Source: Mesonia sediminis (GTDB lineage: Bacteria; Bacteroidota; Bacteroidia; Flavobacteriales; Flavobacteriaceae). Taken from it: a stretch of DNA of 64,000 bases. The notes under the pieces were generated by a model. It saw nothing but the letters and a program-made list of their open reading frames with translations, made no database searches and was not told where the DNA came from. Where the stretch lies: contig NZ_JBHULZ010000008.1 in assembly GCF_042684705.1 (NCBI RefSeq), forward strand, positions 62,001 to 126,000. Direction: 5' to 3'. The position numbers were made by a program, and so were the translations under genes. Positions 52,380 to 62,131 of the stretch are shown in pieces; within the stretch, counting starts at the first letter, position 1; every line of letters begins with the position of its first letter.

Positions 52380-53204
52380 ATGATAAGTAATGCCATAGTA
52401 TGGGATCCGTCTTTAGGAATTGATTTAGGCTTTTTTACGCTTAGATACTACAGTATGATGTATGTTATTGCGTTTGCATTGGGGTGGTATATCATCAAAA
52501 AGATGTTTGCCCACGAAAATATATCGGAAGAAAAACTAGATCCTTTATTTCTTTATACCGTTATCGCGACCCTACTAGGAGCTCGCTTAGGTCATGTTTT
52601 CTTTTATCAATCTGAATTAATTTTTGAAGACCCACTATCTATTCTTTTACCAGCCAGATTTAATCCAGAATTTGAATTTACAGGATTTCAAGGCTTGGCC
52701 AGTCACGGAGCAGCCATAGGTATAATCTTAGCGATGTATCTGTATTCCAAAAAAATTCTAAAAAAACCAATGCTATTTATACTAGATCGCATTGTATTAC
52801 CCGTAGCCATTGGTGGGGTTTTTATTCGGATAGGTAATTTTATTAATTCTGAAATTATTGGTAAACCCACTTTTTCTGACTATGGTGTAATCTTCGCCCA
52901 ACTAGGCGAAAATTTCCCTAGGCATCCAGCTCAATTATATGAGGCTGGTTGTTATGTTATCGTGTTTATTATTCTTTCTTATCTTTATTGGAGCACCAAC
53001 AGCAAGGAAAAGCTCGGTTTTATTTTCGGAGCATTTTTAGTAATGCTCTGGAGTGTTCGCTTTATGGTAGAATTTGTTAAGGAAGCACAAGTAGATCAAC
53101 GTGCCGAATGGGCTTTAAATACAGGACAATGGCTAAGTTTACCTTTCATTGCCATCGGTTTATTATTAATTGTTCGCGCCCAGCAACAATTCTCGAAGAA
53201 TTAA
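52380..53204 (+). CDS. lgt: Prolipoprotein diacylglyceryl transferase
   Basis: Lgt transfers diacylglycerol from phosphatidylglycerol to the lipobox cysteine, the first step in lipoprotein maturation; several lipoproteins in this window depend on it. The 274-residue inner-membrane protein has seven hydrophobic segments, LGARLGHVFFY near 75, TGFQGLASHGAAIGIIL with catalytic His near 110, IGNFINSEIIGKPT near 150-165 and RHPAQLYEAG with Arg and Glu. A terminator follows 42 bases later. Confidence 0.95.
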   Translation: MISNAIVWDPSLGIDLGFFTLRYYSMMYVIAFALGWYIIKKMFAHENISEEKLDPLFLYTVIATLLGARLGHVFFYQSELIFEDPLSILLPARFNPEFEFTGFQGLASHGAAIGIILAMYLYSKKILKKPMLFILDRIVLPVAIGGVFIRIGNFINSEIIGKPTFSDYGVIFAQLGENFPRHPAQLYEAGCYVIVFIILSYLYWSTNSKEKLGFIFGAFLVMLWSVRFMVEFVKEAQVDQRAEWALNTGQWLSLPFIAIGLLLIVRAQQQFSKN

Positions 53205-53246
53205 TATTGCTTCCCTTAAAGGAAACTTAACCGGACTTTATTATAC

Positions 53247-53277
53247 AACCAGTAAAATTTCTTTTGCTGGTTTTTTT
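53247..53277 (+). terminator. lgt terminator
   Basis: The stem AACCAGTAAAA / TTTTGCTGGTT with one mismatch and a 4-base loop is followed by seven T residues. Confidence 0.8.
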
Positions 53278-53680
53278 ATGATCAAAAAATCGATCAATCA
53301 GGTAAACCTAAACCTGAATGCTTAGATTCTACATTTCCGTAAACCGTATTTTAAAATATAAGTCGTCGCTTATAACAAAACTAGTATGTACGTTTACTTA
53401 TTGAACTACAAAACAAATAAAGTACGAAGACAATAACGGTCAATTACAACAACCCTTTTAAATCCATTAAAAAAAATTAAGGGTGCTACTGGGTCTTTTT
53501 AAATCATTATTATTATAGCTTATTTTGTTGATTTCTACACTGTATTTCGATGAACCTCTAAAAGTTTTTGAACAGGTGCTTGAAAAATTCTAACCCATAT
53601 TCCGTTTTTTAATCCGTTGTTGTTTCGGGTTTCCCATTGATTCGAAAAGATATATTACTTCTCAGAAAAATAGTTTTAAA
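53278..53680. other. Intergenic region between lgt and secDF
   Basis: About 400 bases between two convergent genes. A minus-strand frame at 53535-53654 encodes a 39-residue peptide with QWETRNNNGLKNGIWVRIF-like wording and no ATG, so it may be the tail of a lost gene. Nothing else recognisable was seen. Confidence 0.35.
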
Positions 53681-53717
53681 AAAAAAGTTGCTTCAATTAG
53701 TGAAGCAACTTTTTTTT
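53681..53717 (-). terminator. secDF terminator
   Basis: A long stem (AAAAAGTTGCTTCA / TGAAGCAACTTTTT) with a 5-base loop lies 21 bases after the secDF stop and has T runs on both sides. Confidence 0.85.
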
Positions 53718-53737
53718 AATATTTATTTAAGCAAGAT

Positions 53738-56700
53738 TTAAGCTATAACTTCTTCTTCAATTTCTTCCTCTTTTTTAGCTAATAACTCATCGCTTTTCTT
53801 CTTGGCAGTATCATACATTAAGGGTGTTGCAATAAATAAAGAGGAGTAAGTACCTACTAACACACCAATAATTAATGCAAACATGAATCCTCGAATACTT
53901 TCTCCACCAAAGATGAAAATTGCTAATAAAACAATAAGCGTTGTTAACGATGTATTCACTGTTCTACTAATGGTACTATTCAAAGCAGCATTAATGGTTT
54001 TCTTAAAGGGCCAAGTAGTGTGCTCGTTAAAATACTCCCTGATACGATCGAATACTACCACCGTATCATTTAATGAATAACCAACAACCGTTAGAATAGC
54101 TGCAATAAAAGCTTGATCTATTTCCATGCTAAAAGGCATAAATCCTTTTGCTATTGAGAATACCCCTAAAATAATAACAACATCATGGAACACCGCAGCT
54201 ACTGCTCCTAAACTAAATTGCCACTTTCTAAATCGGAATAAAATATATAAGAACACAACGATTAATGAACCTAAAACGGCCCAAACAGAAGCTTTTTTAA
54301 TGTCATCTGCTATGGTAGGCCCAACTTTCATAGAAGACATCACTCCTACTTGGTGACCTTCTCCACTTGAAAGGTTAAACTCTTCATAAGTTAATCCTTC
54401 AGGTAAATCCGCTTTAAGCGCCTCAAATAACATGTTGCTTATTTCATTATCTACCTCTGTACCCTCTTCTTCAACTTTATACTTTGTCGTAATTTTTAAT
54501 TGGTTATCGGCTCCAAAGGTTTTAGCTTCTGCACTACCAAAAACATCTACCAATTTGTTTTCAATTTCTGAAGCCGTAACTGATTTATCAAAACGAACGG
54601 TATAGGTTCTTCCTCCTACAAAATCTACCCCTTGGTTAAGGCCAGTAGTAAGTAAAGCTGCTACACTAGCTACAACTAAAATTCCTGAAACTACATAAGA
54701 AATCTTACGTTTTACAATGAACTTGATGTTTACATTTTTAAACAGGTTTTTAGTTGCTGCAGTGGCAAAATCTAAAGATTTACCATTCTTTCCATAACCG
54801 TCGATAAACAAACGAGTAATGAAAATAGCCGTAAATAGAGATGTACAAATACCAATTAACAAGGTGGTAGCGAAACCTTTAATAGGTCCGGTTCCAAAAA
54901 CCAACAGGATGATACCCGTAAGGCCAGTAGTAATATTGGCATCTAAAATAGAAGATAATGCATTGCTAAATCCGTCTTTAATGGCATCAACTTGTGCTTT
55001 ACCTTTTGAAAGTTCTTCTCGAATACGCTCAAATATAAGAACGTTAGCATCTACAGACATACCAATGGTTAAAACGATACCAGCAATACCAGGCAGTGTA
55101 AGAACAGCACCTAATCCTGCCAAAATACCAAAAATAAATAAAATATTAACTGCTAAGGCTACATCTGCAAAAAGACCTGCTTTTCCGTAATAAAACACCA
55201 TCCAAAGTAATACAAAGGCTAGTGCAATAGCAAAAGAAAGAATACCACTGTCTATGGCTTCTTGACCTAAAGAAGGCCCAACCACCTCACTTTGTACGAT
55301 ATCTGCAGAAGCTGGTAGTTTACCAGCACGCAAAACATTGGCCAAATCTTGCCCCTCGGTAATGGTAAAACTACCTGTTATTTCACTACGACCCCCTGAT
55401 ATTGGACCACTAGAAATTCCTGGTGCAGAATATACAATATCATCTAAAACAATAGCAATTTGAGATTGGTTGTTGAAGGCTACCGTAGTCATTTCTTCCC
55501 AGGTTTTTGCTCCTTTACCGTTCATCTCCATAGAAACCGCTATTCTCCCCAATTGATCATACGTTTGGGTAGCGTTAGTAATTACTCCACCACTAAGGTC
55601 TGGTGTATTGGTTTTATTCGCTTTTAAAGCATATAAGTCAATAAATTCGCTGCCGTTTACTGGTTTTCCCCAAACAAATTTTGCATAGCGCTGATTAGCG
55701 GGAAGCAAATTGCGAATTTGTGGCATTCTTAGGTAAGCGCCAACCGCAGCCGTATCTTTAATATTTGCAGTTCCTAAAACTGGTCCTTGACCAGCAACTG
55801 GCTGTAATTTACTAAATAACGGATTATTTTTAGCGATATCTGCAGCATCATCAGTTTCTGCATCTGCGATAAGATCATCAATATCTTGATCTGTACTGGT
55901 AGAGTCTTGTGCCTTATCATTTGTTGCTTCTTCTGTTTTTGATGCTTGCATTTCCTTCAACTTAGCGTTTGCTTGCGCCAAGAAGGGGGCTAATTCCTGC
56001 CCTTTGAATACATGCCAAAATTCTAACTGAGCTGTACTTTGAAGTAATTTCTTAACTCGATCTATATCTTTTGCTCCTGGAAGCTCTACCAAAATTCTTC
56101 CAGAATTACCCAAACGTTGAATATTTGGCTGGGTAACACCAAACTTATCAATACGCTTTCTAAGTACCTCAAATGCCGAAGTTATACTTTCATCTATACG
56201 TTTTCTAATGATTGGCTTTACTTGAGCATTGCTCATCTCAAAATTGATATCGTCGCTCAAATTTTTATTGGCAAAAACATCAGGTGAGGCCAATTTGGCA
56301 TCAGGCGTCTCTTCAAATGCTTCAAAAAATAAGTTTACATAATCATCTTGCGATTCTTTTTGCAACTCATCGGCTCTAGCTAAAGCTTTATTAAAGGCAG
56401 GATCTTTAGAATTGTTCGCCAATTCTCTTAAAATGTCTTTTACAGAAATCTGTAAAATAACATTTATACCTCCTTTAAGGTCTAACCCTTTATTTAATTC
56501 TTTGTCTTTTGAGGTATTGTAGGTTATACCAGCAAAGATCTCTTGATTCCCTACAGAATCTAGATATCTACCTTCTTCAATTTCTCTTAAACTTGAGTAA
56601 TTTTGAACCTCAGTGCTTATTTTTTGCTTCGCATATGCCTCTGCGTCTTCTTCGACACTGTTTGCGATAAATGTAAACGATAATTGGTAAATACTTACCA

Positions 56701-56746
56701 AACCGAATAGAATTGCGAATAGCTTGATTATTCCCTTATTCTGCAT
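53738..56746 (-). CDS. secDF: Fused protein-export membrane protein SecDF
   Basis: SecD and SecF use the proton gradient to help SecYEG release exported proteins. Here they are one chain of 1002 residues, as is normal in Bacteroidota. The SecD half (about 1-650) has the KGLDLKGGINVILQ start, a large periplasmic domain with a Ser/Asp/Glu-rich insert near 260-305, and six membrane helices with GMSVDANVLIFERIREE. The SecF half (about 680-980) has GVDFVGGRTYTVRFD and VGYSLNDTVVVFDRIREYF. The C-terminus is acidic. Confidence 0.96.
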   Translation of the reverse strand: MQNKGIIKLFAILFGLVSIYQLSFTFIANSVEEDAEAYAKQKISTEVQNYSSLREIEEGRYLDSVGNQEIFAGITYNTSKDKELNKGLDLKGGINVILQISVKDILRELANNSKDPAFNKALARADELQKESQDDYVNLFFEAFEETPDAKLASPDVFANKNLSDDINFEMSNAQVKPIIRKRIDESITSAFEVLRKRIDKFGVTQPNIQRLGNSGRILVELPGAKDIDRVKKLLQSTAQLEFWHVFKGQELAPFLAQANAKLKEMQASKTEEATNDKAQDSTSTDQDIDDLIADAETDDAADIAKNNPLFSKLQPVAGQGPVLGTANIKDTAAVGAYLRMPQIRNLLPANQRYAKFVWGKPVNGSEFIDLYALKANKTNTPDLSGGVITNATQTYDQLGRIAVSMEMNGKGAKTWEEMTTVAFNNQSQIAIVLDDIVYSAPGISSGPISGGRSEITGSFTITEGQDLANVLRAGKLPASADIVQSEVVGPSLGQEAIDSGILSFAIALAFVLLWMVFYYGKAGLFADVALAVNILFIFGILAGLGAVLTLPGIAGIVLTIGMSVDANVLIFERIREELSKGKAQVDAIKDGFSNALSSILDANITTGLTGIILLVFGTGPIKGFATTLLIGICTSLFTAIFITRLFIDGYGKNGKSLDFATAATKNLFKNVNIKFIVKRKISYVVSGILVVASVAALLTTGLNQGVDFVGGRTYTVRFDKSVTASEIENKLVDVFGSAEAKTFGADNQLKITTKYKVEEEGTEVDNEISNMLFEALKADLPEGLTYEEFNLSSGEGHQVGVMSSMKVGPTIADDIKKASVWAVLGSLIVVFLYILFRFRKWQFSLGAVAAVFHDVVIILGVFSIAKGFMPFSMEIDQAFIAAILTVVGYSLNDTVVVFDRIREYFNEHTTWPFKKTINAALNSTISRTVNTSLTTLIVLLAIFIFGGESIRGFMFALIIGVLVGTYSSLFIATPLMYDTAKKKSDELLAKKEEEIEEEVIA

Positions 56747-56847
56747 TATTCTTTAAGTTAATTAATAGTTTATTTTTATAAAACGGACAAATATAGGCTT
56801 TCGAAAAAGAATTGCCAATATTTTTATTAAGATAAATTTCACAAATA

Positions 56848-56909
56848 AGGCTGTCTAAAAAACTTAATATCATCTTGCTAGAAGAGAAAATATTTTTTTT
56901 AAACAGCCT
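56848..56909 (-). terminator. Possible terminator after mdh
   Basis: AGGCTGT and ACAGCCT are 48 bases apart and are extended inward by A/T runs. On the minus strand the first arm lies 19 bases after the mdh stop. The loop is long, so the assignment is weak. Confidence 0.35.
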
Positions 56910-56927
56910 ATCTTGATATATTGTGGT

Positions 56928-57854
56928 TTACAAATCTAATAAACCGTTTGTTTTTTTAACACCCTCAGCACTTTCGTGAAGTTGCTTCTTTTCGTTTTCA
57001 TCTAGTTCGATTTCAACAATCTTTTCAATTCCATTTCTACCTAATATTACAGGGGTACCAATACAAAGATCGTTTAATCCGTACTCACCCTCTAAAAGCG
57101 TAGAACAAGGAAACATTTTTTTCTGGTCACACGCGATTGCCTGTACTAAACCAGAAACCGCGGCTCCTGGCGCATACCAAGCACTAGTCCCTAACATCTT
57201 GGTCAAGGTCGCTCCGCCTACTTTAGTATCTGCAGCCACTTGATTTAAACGCTCGTCAGAAATAAATTCTGAAACCAACACACTATTGCGAGTTGCCAAA
57301 CGTGTTAAGGGCACCATTCCTTTATCGCTGTGCCCTCCAATTACCATACCGTCTACATCAGAAATTGGAGCCTCTAAAGCCTCTGCTAATCTATATTTAA
57401 ATCGTGCACTATCTAAAGCCCCTCCCATACCAATGATTCTATTCTTAGGTAAATTGGTAGTTTTATGCACTAAATAGGTCATTGTATCCATTGGATTACT
57501 TACTACAATGATTATAACATCTGGAGAATGCTTAATAATGTTGCTAGAAACCTCTTTTACAATTCCCGCATTAATACCAATAAGTTCTTCTCTAGTCATT
57601 CCTGGTTTACGTGGGATTCCACTTGTAATTACAGCAATATCACTGCCTGCCGTCTTAGCATAATCGTTTGTGCTTCCAGTTATCTTGGTGTCAAATCCGT
57701 TTAACGAGGCGGTTTGCATCAAATCCATCGCTTTCCCTTCTGCGTAATCTTCTTTAATGTCTAACAATACCACTTCTGAAGCAAAATTCTTAATAGCGAT
57801 ATACTCTGCACAACTAGCACCAACTGCTCCTGCACCTACAACAGTAACTTTCAT
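56928..57854 (-). CDS. mdh: Malate dehydrogenase
   Basis: Mdh interconverts malate and oxaloacetate with NAD in the citric acid cycle. The 308-residue protein has the Rossmann VTVVGAGAVGASCAEYIA at 3-20, Asp at the end of the second strand (LLDI) that favours NAD over NADP, and VVSNPMDTMTYLVHK. Substrate loop and catalytic residues include ITSGIPRKPGMTREEL, GALDSARFKYRLAEAL and IGGHSDKGMVPL with catalytic His near 178. It is the LDH-like tetrameric type common in Bacteroidota. Confidence 0.95.
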   Translation of the reverse strand: MKVTVVGAGAVGASCAEYIAIKNFASEVVLLDIKEDYAEGKAMDLMQTASLNGFDTKITGSTNDYAKTAGSDIAVITSGIPRKPGMTREELIGINAGIVKEVSSNIIKHSPDVIIIVVSNPMDTMTYLVHKTTNLPKNRIIGMGGALDSARFKYRLAEALEAPISDVDGMVIGGHSDKGMVPLTRLATRNSVLVSEFISDERLNQVAADTKVGGATLTKMLGTSAWYAPGAAVSGLVQAIACDQKKMFPCSTLLEGEYGLNDLCIGTPVILGRNGIEKIVEIELDENEKKQLHESAEGVKKTNGLLDL

Positions 57855-57935
57855 AGTTTTATATATTTTAATTAATTGAATGATTTTGAGATGCTAAAAT
57901 ACAAAAAGCATTTATTTTATAGCTAAATGCAGACT

Positions 57936-58958
57936 TTAAATACCAAAATTTAATCCCACATTTAAGGTATTTATCTCTTGAAAATTATAGGCTGCGTTCA
58001 GGTCAAAAAAACCAAGCCGCAGATTCAAACCCAAGGTTCCTGAGACCACAGCATCATCTTGAACTATTGTAAACGGATTGGTAATGGTTTGTCCTGCCAA
58101 CTCCCCCTCACTTATAGTATAACGCCCCATTAAACCAGTCTCTCTATTTTGCAGATTATAGTTTAGGCCCCCATAAAAATTCAAGGTTTTGAAATTGGTA
58201 GAACCTACTAAAGCAAATTGCCAAGCTGAAACATTTGATTCTAAGTTCGCTTTCGCGGATGAAACCTGTGCAGATTCTAAGGCATAACTAGCCTCAAGCT
58301 TGGTGTAACCAGCTAACAATGAAACAGCAATATTAGCATCATCTTTTTTGCTAAACAACCTTGAGATTTCATATTGCAGTCCAGCTCCATAAAGTCCGGT
58401 TTCTACATCGCCATAATTAATTTTAGGTATCACTCGAGCCTTAAGTTCAAGGCCCCACCCTAAACCAACCGATCCTTGTAGGAATGCCGAAGGCACAGTG
58501 TTAAGTTTTTCATCTAGTAAGCCACCAGGCAACATTAATGAAAAACTTTGCGTATCTCCGTTTTCATCCTCAAATCGCACCAAAACATTTACACTTTCTT
58601 TAGAGCCCAGTAAAGTTGGCACATGATCTTGTTTTTGACCAGAGGGCAAACTCAAATGTTCATAATCTGATTCTCTAAATAAAAATTTTTGCTTTTCTTC
58701 TGGTAAAAAAGCTGCATTAGTAATCAGCGAAAGCTCAAAACGTCCCGCATCTTTTGCTTTACCTCGATAATACCAGCCTGTATTTACCAAGTAACTCAGG
58801 GTTGAAGTTGCTGGTTCTATATATTTTCCAAGGTAGGTTTTGGCGTCACTTAAACCGGCCTGAAGAATATCTTGAACCTCTGTCTGTGCCTTAGCGATGA
58901 ATCCACTTAATAAAAGTGAAATCACAATTCCCGTTTTAATAATTGACTTGTTTATCAT
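57936..58958 (-). CDS. DUF6588 family outer-membrane-type protein (second of two paralogues)
   Basis: The 340-residue protein has a signal peptide cut after FIAKAQ and an amphipathic beta-strand pattern ending in NTLNVGLNFGI, so it is likely an outer-membrane barrel or a barrel-associated protein. The family name DUF6588 is recalled rather than searched. It shares the same order of features with the gene upstream: YxxPAxxxLxxxVxxxWYYxGKxKxxGxxELSL near 47-80, then a GVGxGLELKxRxxPxIxYG block near 170-190. The start overlaps the upstream stop by 4 bases. Function unknown. It carries the CGCTTTCGCGGA motif at 58246-58260. Confidence 0.75.
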   Translation of the reverse strand: MINKSIIKTGIVISLLLSGFIAKAQTEVQDILQAGLSDAKTYLGKYIEPATSTLSYLVNTGWYYRGKAKDAGRFELSLITNAAFLPEEKQKFLFRESDYEHLSLPSGQKQDHVPTLLGSKESVNVLVRFEDENGDTQSFSLMLPGGLLDEKLNTVPSAFLQGSVGLGWGLELKARVIPKINYGDVETGLYGAGLQYEISRLFSKKDDANIAVSLLAGYTKLEASYALESAQVSSAKANLESNVSAWQFALVGSTNFKTLNFYGGLNYNLQNRETGLMGRYTISEGELAGQTITNPFTIVQDDAVVSGTLGLNLRLGFFDLNAAYNFQEINTLNVGLNFGI

Positions 58959-59968
58959 CTATAATATATTTTATAGGAAACCCCTAAATGAATGGCGTAG
59001 AATTGCTGTAAACTTGCAGCTACTCTTGTACTTAAGGCACTGCTAATATTGTATTTTACACCTGCAGTAAAATTGAAATTGGTTGCTTTATTTTCAACAG
59101 AAAACTTTTTCACAAGGGATTGAAATAATTCATTTTGTCTATCAATTTCATAAACACCATTAAAATGCGTAGTGGCTTTCGCAGTAAAAAAACCTCCCCC
59201 TCCATAAAAATCAAACTTTCCTAAAACTTTTGACACTATGAGAGCAGCATGTACAATATTCATCTGCGTATTGATTCCTTGCTTCTCATTTTGAATTTCA
59301 CCGGACTCCTTTGTGTCAAAAAAGCCTTCAAATTTATTGAAAGCGATTAAGGCAGACAAAGACCAGTTTTCGGTTTTAAACCAATGGGTGAGTTCGTGTT
59401 GCAAACCTAGCCCCCACATACTACGCTCGATTGGACCATAAGCAATATTTGGTGAATACCTCAATTTAAGCTCGCTAGCCCAAGGCAAACCAATATCAGT
59501 TTGCATAAAAACCTGCGGAGCCAATCTAAAATTTTCGTCTACACCTTGGGGCAATCTTATTTCGATAACTTCCTGCTCATCTCCTACTTGATAATCTATC
59601 AATACATTTACATCTGGCTCGTTTGTACCAAAGATGCTGGCTACATCTTTAATGTTACTACCATCTTTAAATCTTAAATTATAATAATCTTTTGTGTTGA
59701 GGGTAAAACTATTTTTACTACGATCTACAAAGGTTATATTAGAGGCCAAGCTAAAATCTAATTCACCCCATTTTTTGGTCTTGGCCGAACTATACCAAGC
59801 ATTGCTCACATTAAACATTAGCCCAATTGCAGCAGGATCTACGAAAGCTTCACCAAATTGACTCACATCTTTAACTAAATGCTCGACAAATGCATTTAAA
59901 TCTTCTTGCGCCTGAATTCGACAGCTAATCAAAAAAAGAATGCATAAGGAATAGGTTCTAACAATCAA
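58955..59968 (-). CDS. DUF6588 family outer-membrane-type protein (first of two paralogues)
   Basis: The 337-residue protein has a signal peptide (cut near CRIQAQ, residue 21) and a beta-rich body ending HLGVSYKIYYR. It resembles the next gene along its length: FVDPAAIGLMFNVSNAWYSSAKTKKWGELDFSL matches the paralogue's YIEPATSTLSYLVNTGWYYRGK segment, and IGLPWASELKLRYSPNIAYG matches LGWGLELKARVIPKINYG. The pair therefore arose by tandem duplication followed by marked divergence. Function unknown. Confidence 0.72.
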   Translation of the reverse strand: MIVRTYSLCILFLISCRIQAQEDLNAFVEHLVKDVSQFGEAFVDPAAIGLMFNVSNAWYSSAKTKKWGELDFSLASNITFVDRSKNSFTLNTKDYYNLRFKDGSNIKDVASIFGTNEPDVNVLIDYQVGDEQEVIEIRLPQGVDENFRLAPQVFMQTDIGLPWASELKLRYSPNIAYGPIERSMWGLGLQHELTHWFKTENWSLSALIAFNKFEGFFDTKESGEIQNEKQGINTQMNIVHAALIVSKVLGKFDFYGGGGFFTAKATTHFNGVYEIDRQNELFQSLVKKFSVENKATNFNFTAGVKYNISSALSTRVAASLQQFYAIHLGVSYKIYYR

Positions 59969-60005
59969 AAGCGTTAATTTTTGTTAAATGTACATTTTTT
60001 TCTAT

Positions 60006-60037
60006 AAAAAAACCTGCTGTAATAAGCAGGTTTTTTT
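60006..60037 (-). terminator. gyrB terminator
   Basis: The stem AAAAAACCTGCT / AGCAGGTTTTTT with a loop of about 6 bases is rich in T on the minus-strand exit side and lies 20 bases after gyrB. Confidence 0.85.
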
Positions 60038-60056
60038 TACACGAAGCTAAAATGTG

Positions 60057-61994
60057 TTATGCATCTATATTTGCGTAAATTGCATTTTTCTCAATAAACT
60101 CTCTTCTTGGAGGTACTTCATCTCCCATTAACATTGAAAAAATACGATCGGCCTCACTGGCGTTATCAATAGTCACTTGACGTAGCGTTCTAAATTCTGG
60201 ATTCATGGTGGTATCCCACAACTGTTCAGCATTCATCTCTCCCAAACCTTTGTATCGCTGTATGGTTATACCCCCTGCATATTCATTAGAAATCTCATCT
60301 CGTTCCTTCTCACTCCAAGCATATCTTTTTTTACTACCTTTTTTAATTAAGTAAAGAGGTGGTGTCGCGATAAATATATGTCCAGCTTCAATAAGCTCGC
60401 GCATATACCTAAAGAAAAAGGTAAGAATTAAGGTTGCAATATGACTACCATCTACATCGGCATCACACATAATTACAATTTTATGATACCTTAATTTTTC
60501 CAAATTAAGTGCTTTACTATCTTCTTCTGTACCGATAGTTACACCAAGAGCGGTATATATATTCCTAATCTCTTCATTCTCGAAAACCTTATGCTGCATA
60601 GCTTTCTCGACATTCAAAATCTTACCCCTAAGTGGCAGAATTGCTTGAAAATTTCTATCACGACCCTGTTTAGCCGTACCACCTGCCGAATCTCCCTCGA
60701 CAAGGAACACCTCACATTGCTCTGGATCTTGCTCTGAGCAATCGGATAATTTACCCGGAAGTCCTCCTCCGCTCATAACGGTTTTCCGCTGCACCATTTC
60801 TCTTGCTTTTTTGGCAGCGTGGCGAGCCTGAGCGGCTAATATTACCTTTTGAACAATGGTTTTGGCATCGTTAGGGTTTTCTTCGAGATAGTTTTCAAGC
60901 ATTTCAGAAACGGCTTGCGAAACCGCAGAAGTCACTTCACGATTACCCAATTTTGTTTTGGTTTGCCCCTCAAATTGAGGCTCAGCCACTTTTACTGAAA
61001 CAATTGCGGTTAATCCTTCTCTAAAATCATCACCAGAAACTTCAAATTTAAGTTTTTCTAACATTCCCGAAGCATCGGCATATTTTTTTAATGTAGATGT
61101 TAAGCCTCTTCTAAATCCGCTAAGGTGTGTACCTCCTTCGTGTGTGTTAATATTATTTACGTATGAATGCAAATTCTCATTATAAGAATCGTTATAAATC
61201 ATCGCAACCTCAACAGGAATCTCATTTTTTTCTCCTTCCATAGAGATTACATCTTGAATAATAGGTTCACGAGTTTCATCTAGAAAGCGGATAAATTCTT
61301 TTAATCCTTCCTCAGAGTGAAAAGCATCACTTCTAAAGTTACCATCTTCATCTTGCTCTCTTTTATCTGTCAAAGAGATTTTGATTCCTTTATTCAAGAA
61401 AGCCAATTCGCGCAAACGACTTGCCAAGGTTTCATAATTATATCGTGTACCCTCTTTAAAAATTTGATCGTCTGGCTTAAATGTAACTATTGTTCCGTTG
61501 TAATCTGTTTCTCCTGTACTTTTAACGGGATATAAAGGCTTACCTCTTTCATATTCTTGCTCCCACACCTTACCCTGCTTATGCACTTCGGCGTGCAAAT
61601 GAACAGATAATGCGTTCACACAACTAACTCCTACACCGTGTAAACCTCCAGAAACTTTATACGAATCTTTATCAAACTTTCCTCCCGCTCCAATCTTGGT
61701 CATAACCACCTGTAACGCAGAAACTCCCTCTTTTTTATGAATATCTACAGGTATACCCCGCCCATTATCTTTGGTGGTAATAGAGCCATCTTCATTAATT
61801 ATTACGTCTATGGAGTCGCAATAACCTGCCATGGCTTCATCTATAGAATTGTCTACCACCTCATAAACCAAGTGATGCAATCCTCTATTTCCTACATCTC
61901 CAATATACATAGACGGACGCATCCTTACATGCTCCATCCCTTCTAGGGCCTGAATACTATCGGCCGAATAATTCTTTTTATTTTCTTCGCTCAT
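60057..61994 (-). CDS. gyrB: DNA gyrase subunit B
   Basis: GyrB is the ATPase and metal-binding subunit of DNA gyrase, which puts negative supercoils into DNA. The 645-residue protein has the GHKL ATPase start SADSIQALEGMEHVRMRPSMYIGDVG, VVDNSIDEAMAGYCD, KDNGRGIPVDIH and GGLHGVGVSCVNALS, then the TOPRIM domain with EVFLVEGDSAGGTAKQGRDR and MCDADVDGSHI, and the C-terminal QRYKGLGEMNAEQLWDTTM. It is about 150 residues shorter than the E. coli protein, as is usual outside the gammaproteobacteria. Confidence 0.97.
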   Translation of the reverse strand: MSEENKKNYSADSIQALEGMEHVRMRPSMYIGDVGNRGLHHLVYEVVDNSIDEAMAGYCDSIDVIINEDGSITTKDNGRGIPVDIHKKEGVSALQVVMTKIGAGGKFDKDSYKVSGGLHGVGVSCVNALSVHLHAEVHKQGKVWEQEYERGKPLYPVKSTGETDYNGTIVTFKPDDQIFKEGTRYNYETLASRLRELAFLNKGIKISLTDKREQDEDGNFRSDAFHSEEGLKEFIRFLDETREPIIQDVISMEGEKNEIPVEVAMIYNDSYNENLHSYVNNINTHEGGTHLSGFRRGLTSTLKKYADASGMLEKLKFEVSGDDFREGLTAIVSVKVAEPQFEGQTKTKLGNREVTSAVSQAVSEMLENYLEENPNDAKTIVQKVILAAQARHAAKKAREMVQRKTVMSGGGLPGKLSDCSEQDPEQCEVFLVEGDSAGGTAKQGRDRNFQAILPLRGKILNVEKAMQHKVFENEEIRNIYTALGVTIGTEEDSKALNLEKLRYHKIVIMCDADVDGSHIATLILTFFFRYMRELIEAGHIFIATPPLYLIKKGSKKRYAWSEKERDEISNEYAGGITIQRYKGLGEMNAEQLWDTTMNPEFRTLRQVTIDNASEADRIFSMLMGDEVPPRREFIEKNAIYANIDA

Positions 61995-62013
61995 AGGTCT
62001 AACTTATTATCAA

Positions 62014-62021
62014 CAAATATA
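62014..62021 (-). promoter_or_regulatory. -7 box for gyrB
   Basis: Reads TATATTTG on the minus strand, a full TAnnTTTG match, 19 bases before the gyrB ATG. Confidence 0.5.
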
Positions 62022-62111
62022 GCAAAAGCACGTGGGTAAAAAAAGCCTAACGCTCCATTCAAATTTAAGTTATTAACATTTTTTTACTGGTTGTATGGAT
62101 TTCAATTTTAT

Positions 62112-62119
62112 TATCTTAG
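62112..62119 (+). promoter_or_regulatory. -7 box for the DUF2911 gene
   Basis: TATCTTAG is close to TAnnTTTG and lies 12 bases before the ATG, with TTG about 20 bases upstream. Confidence 0.4.
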
Positions 62120-62131
62120 CAAAAAATTAGC

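Noticed and set aside
54819..55190. 123-codon frame opposite secDF
   Set aside because: Antisense shadow within the SecD membrane domain, with proline- and serine-rich shadow composition and no start context.
53738..56746. Frameshift fusion of secD and secF
   Set aside because: The fused SecDF is a normal form in Bacteroidota and the frame is intact throughout.
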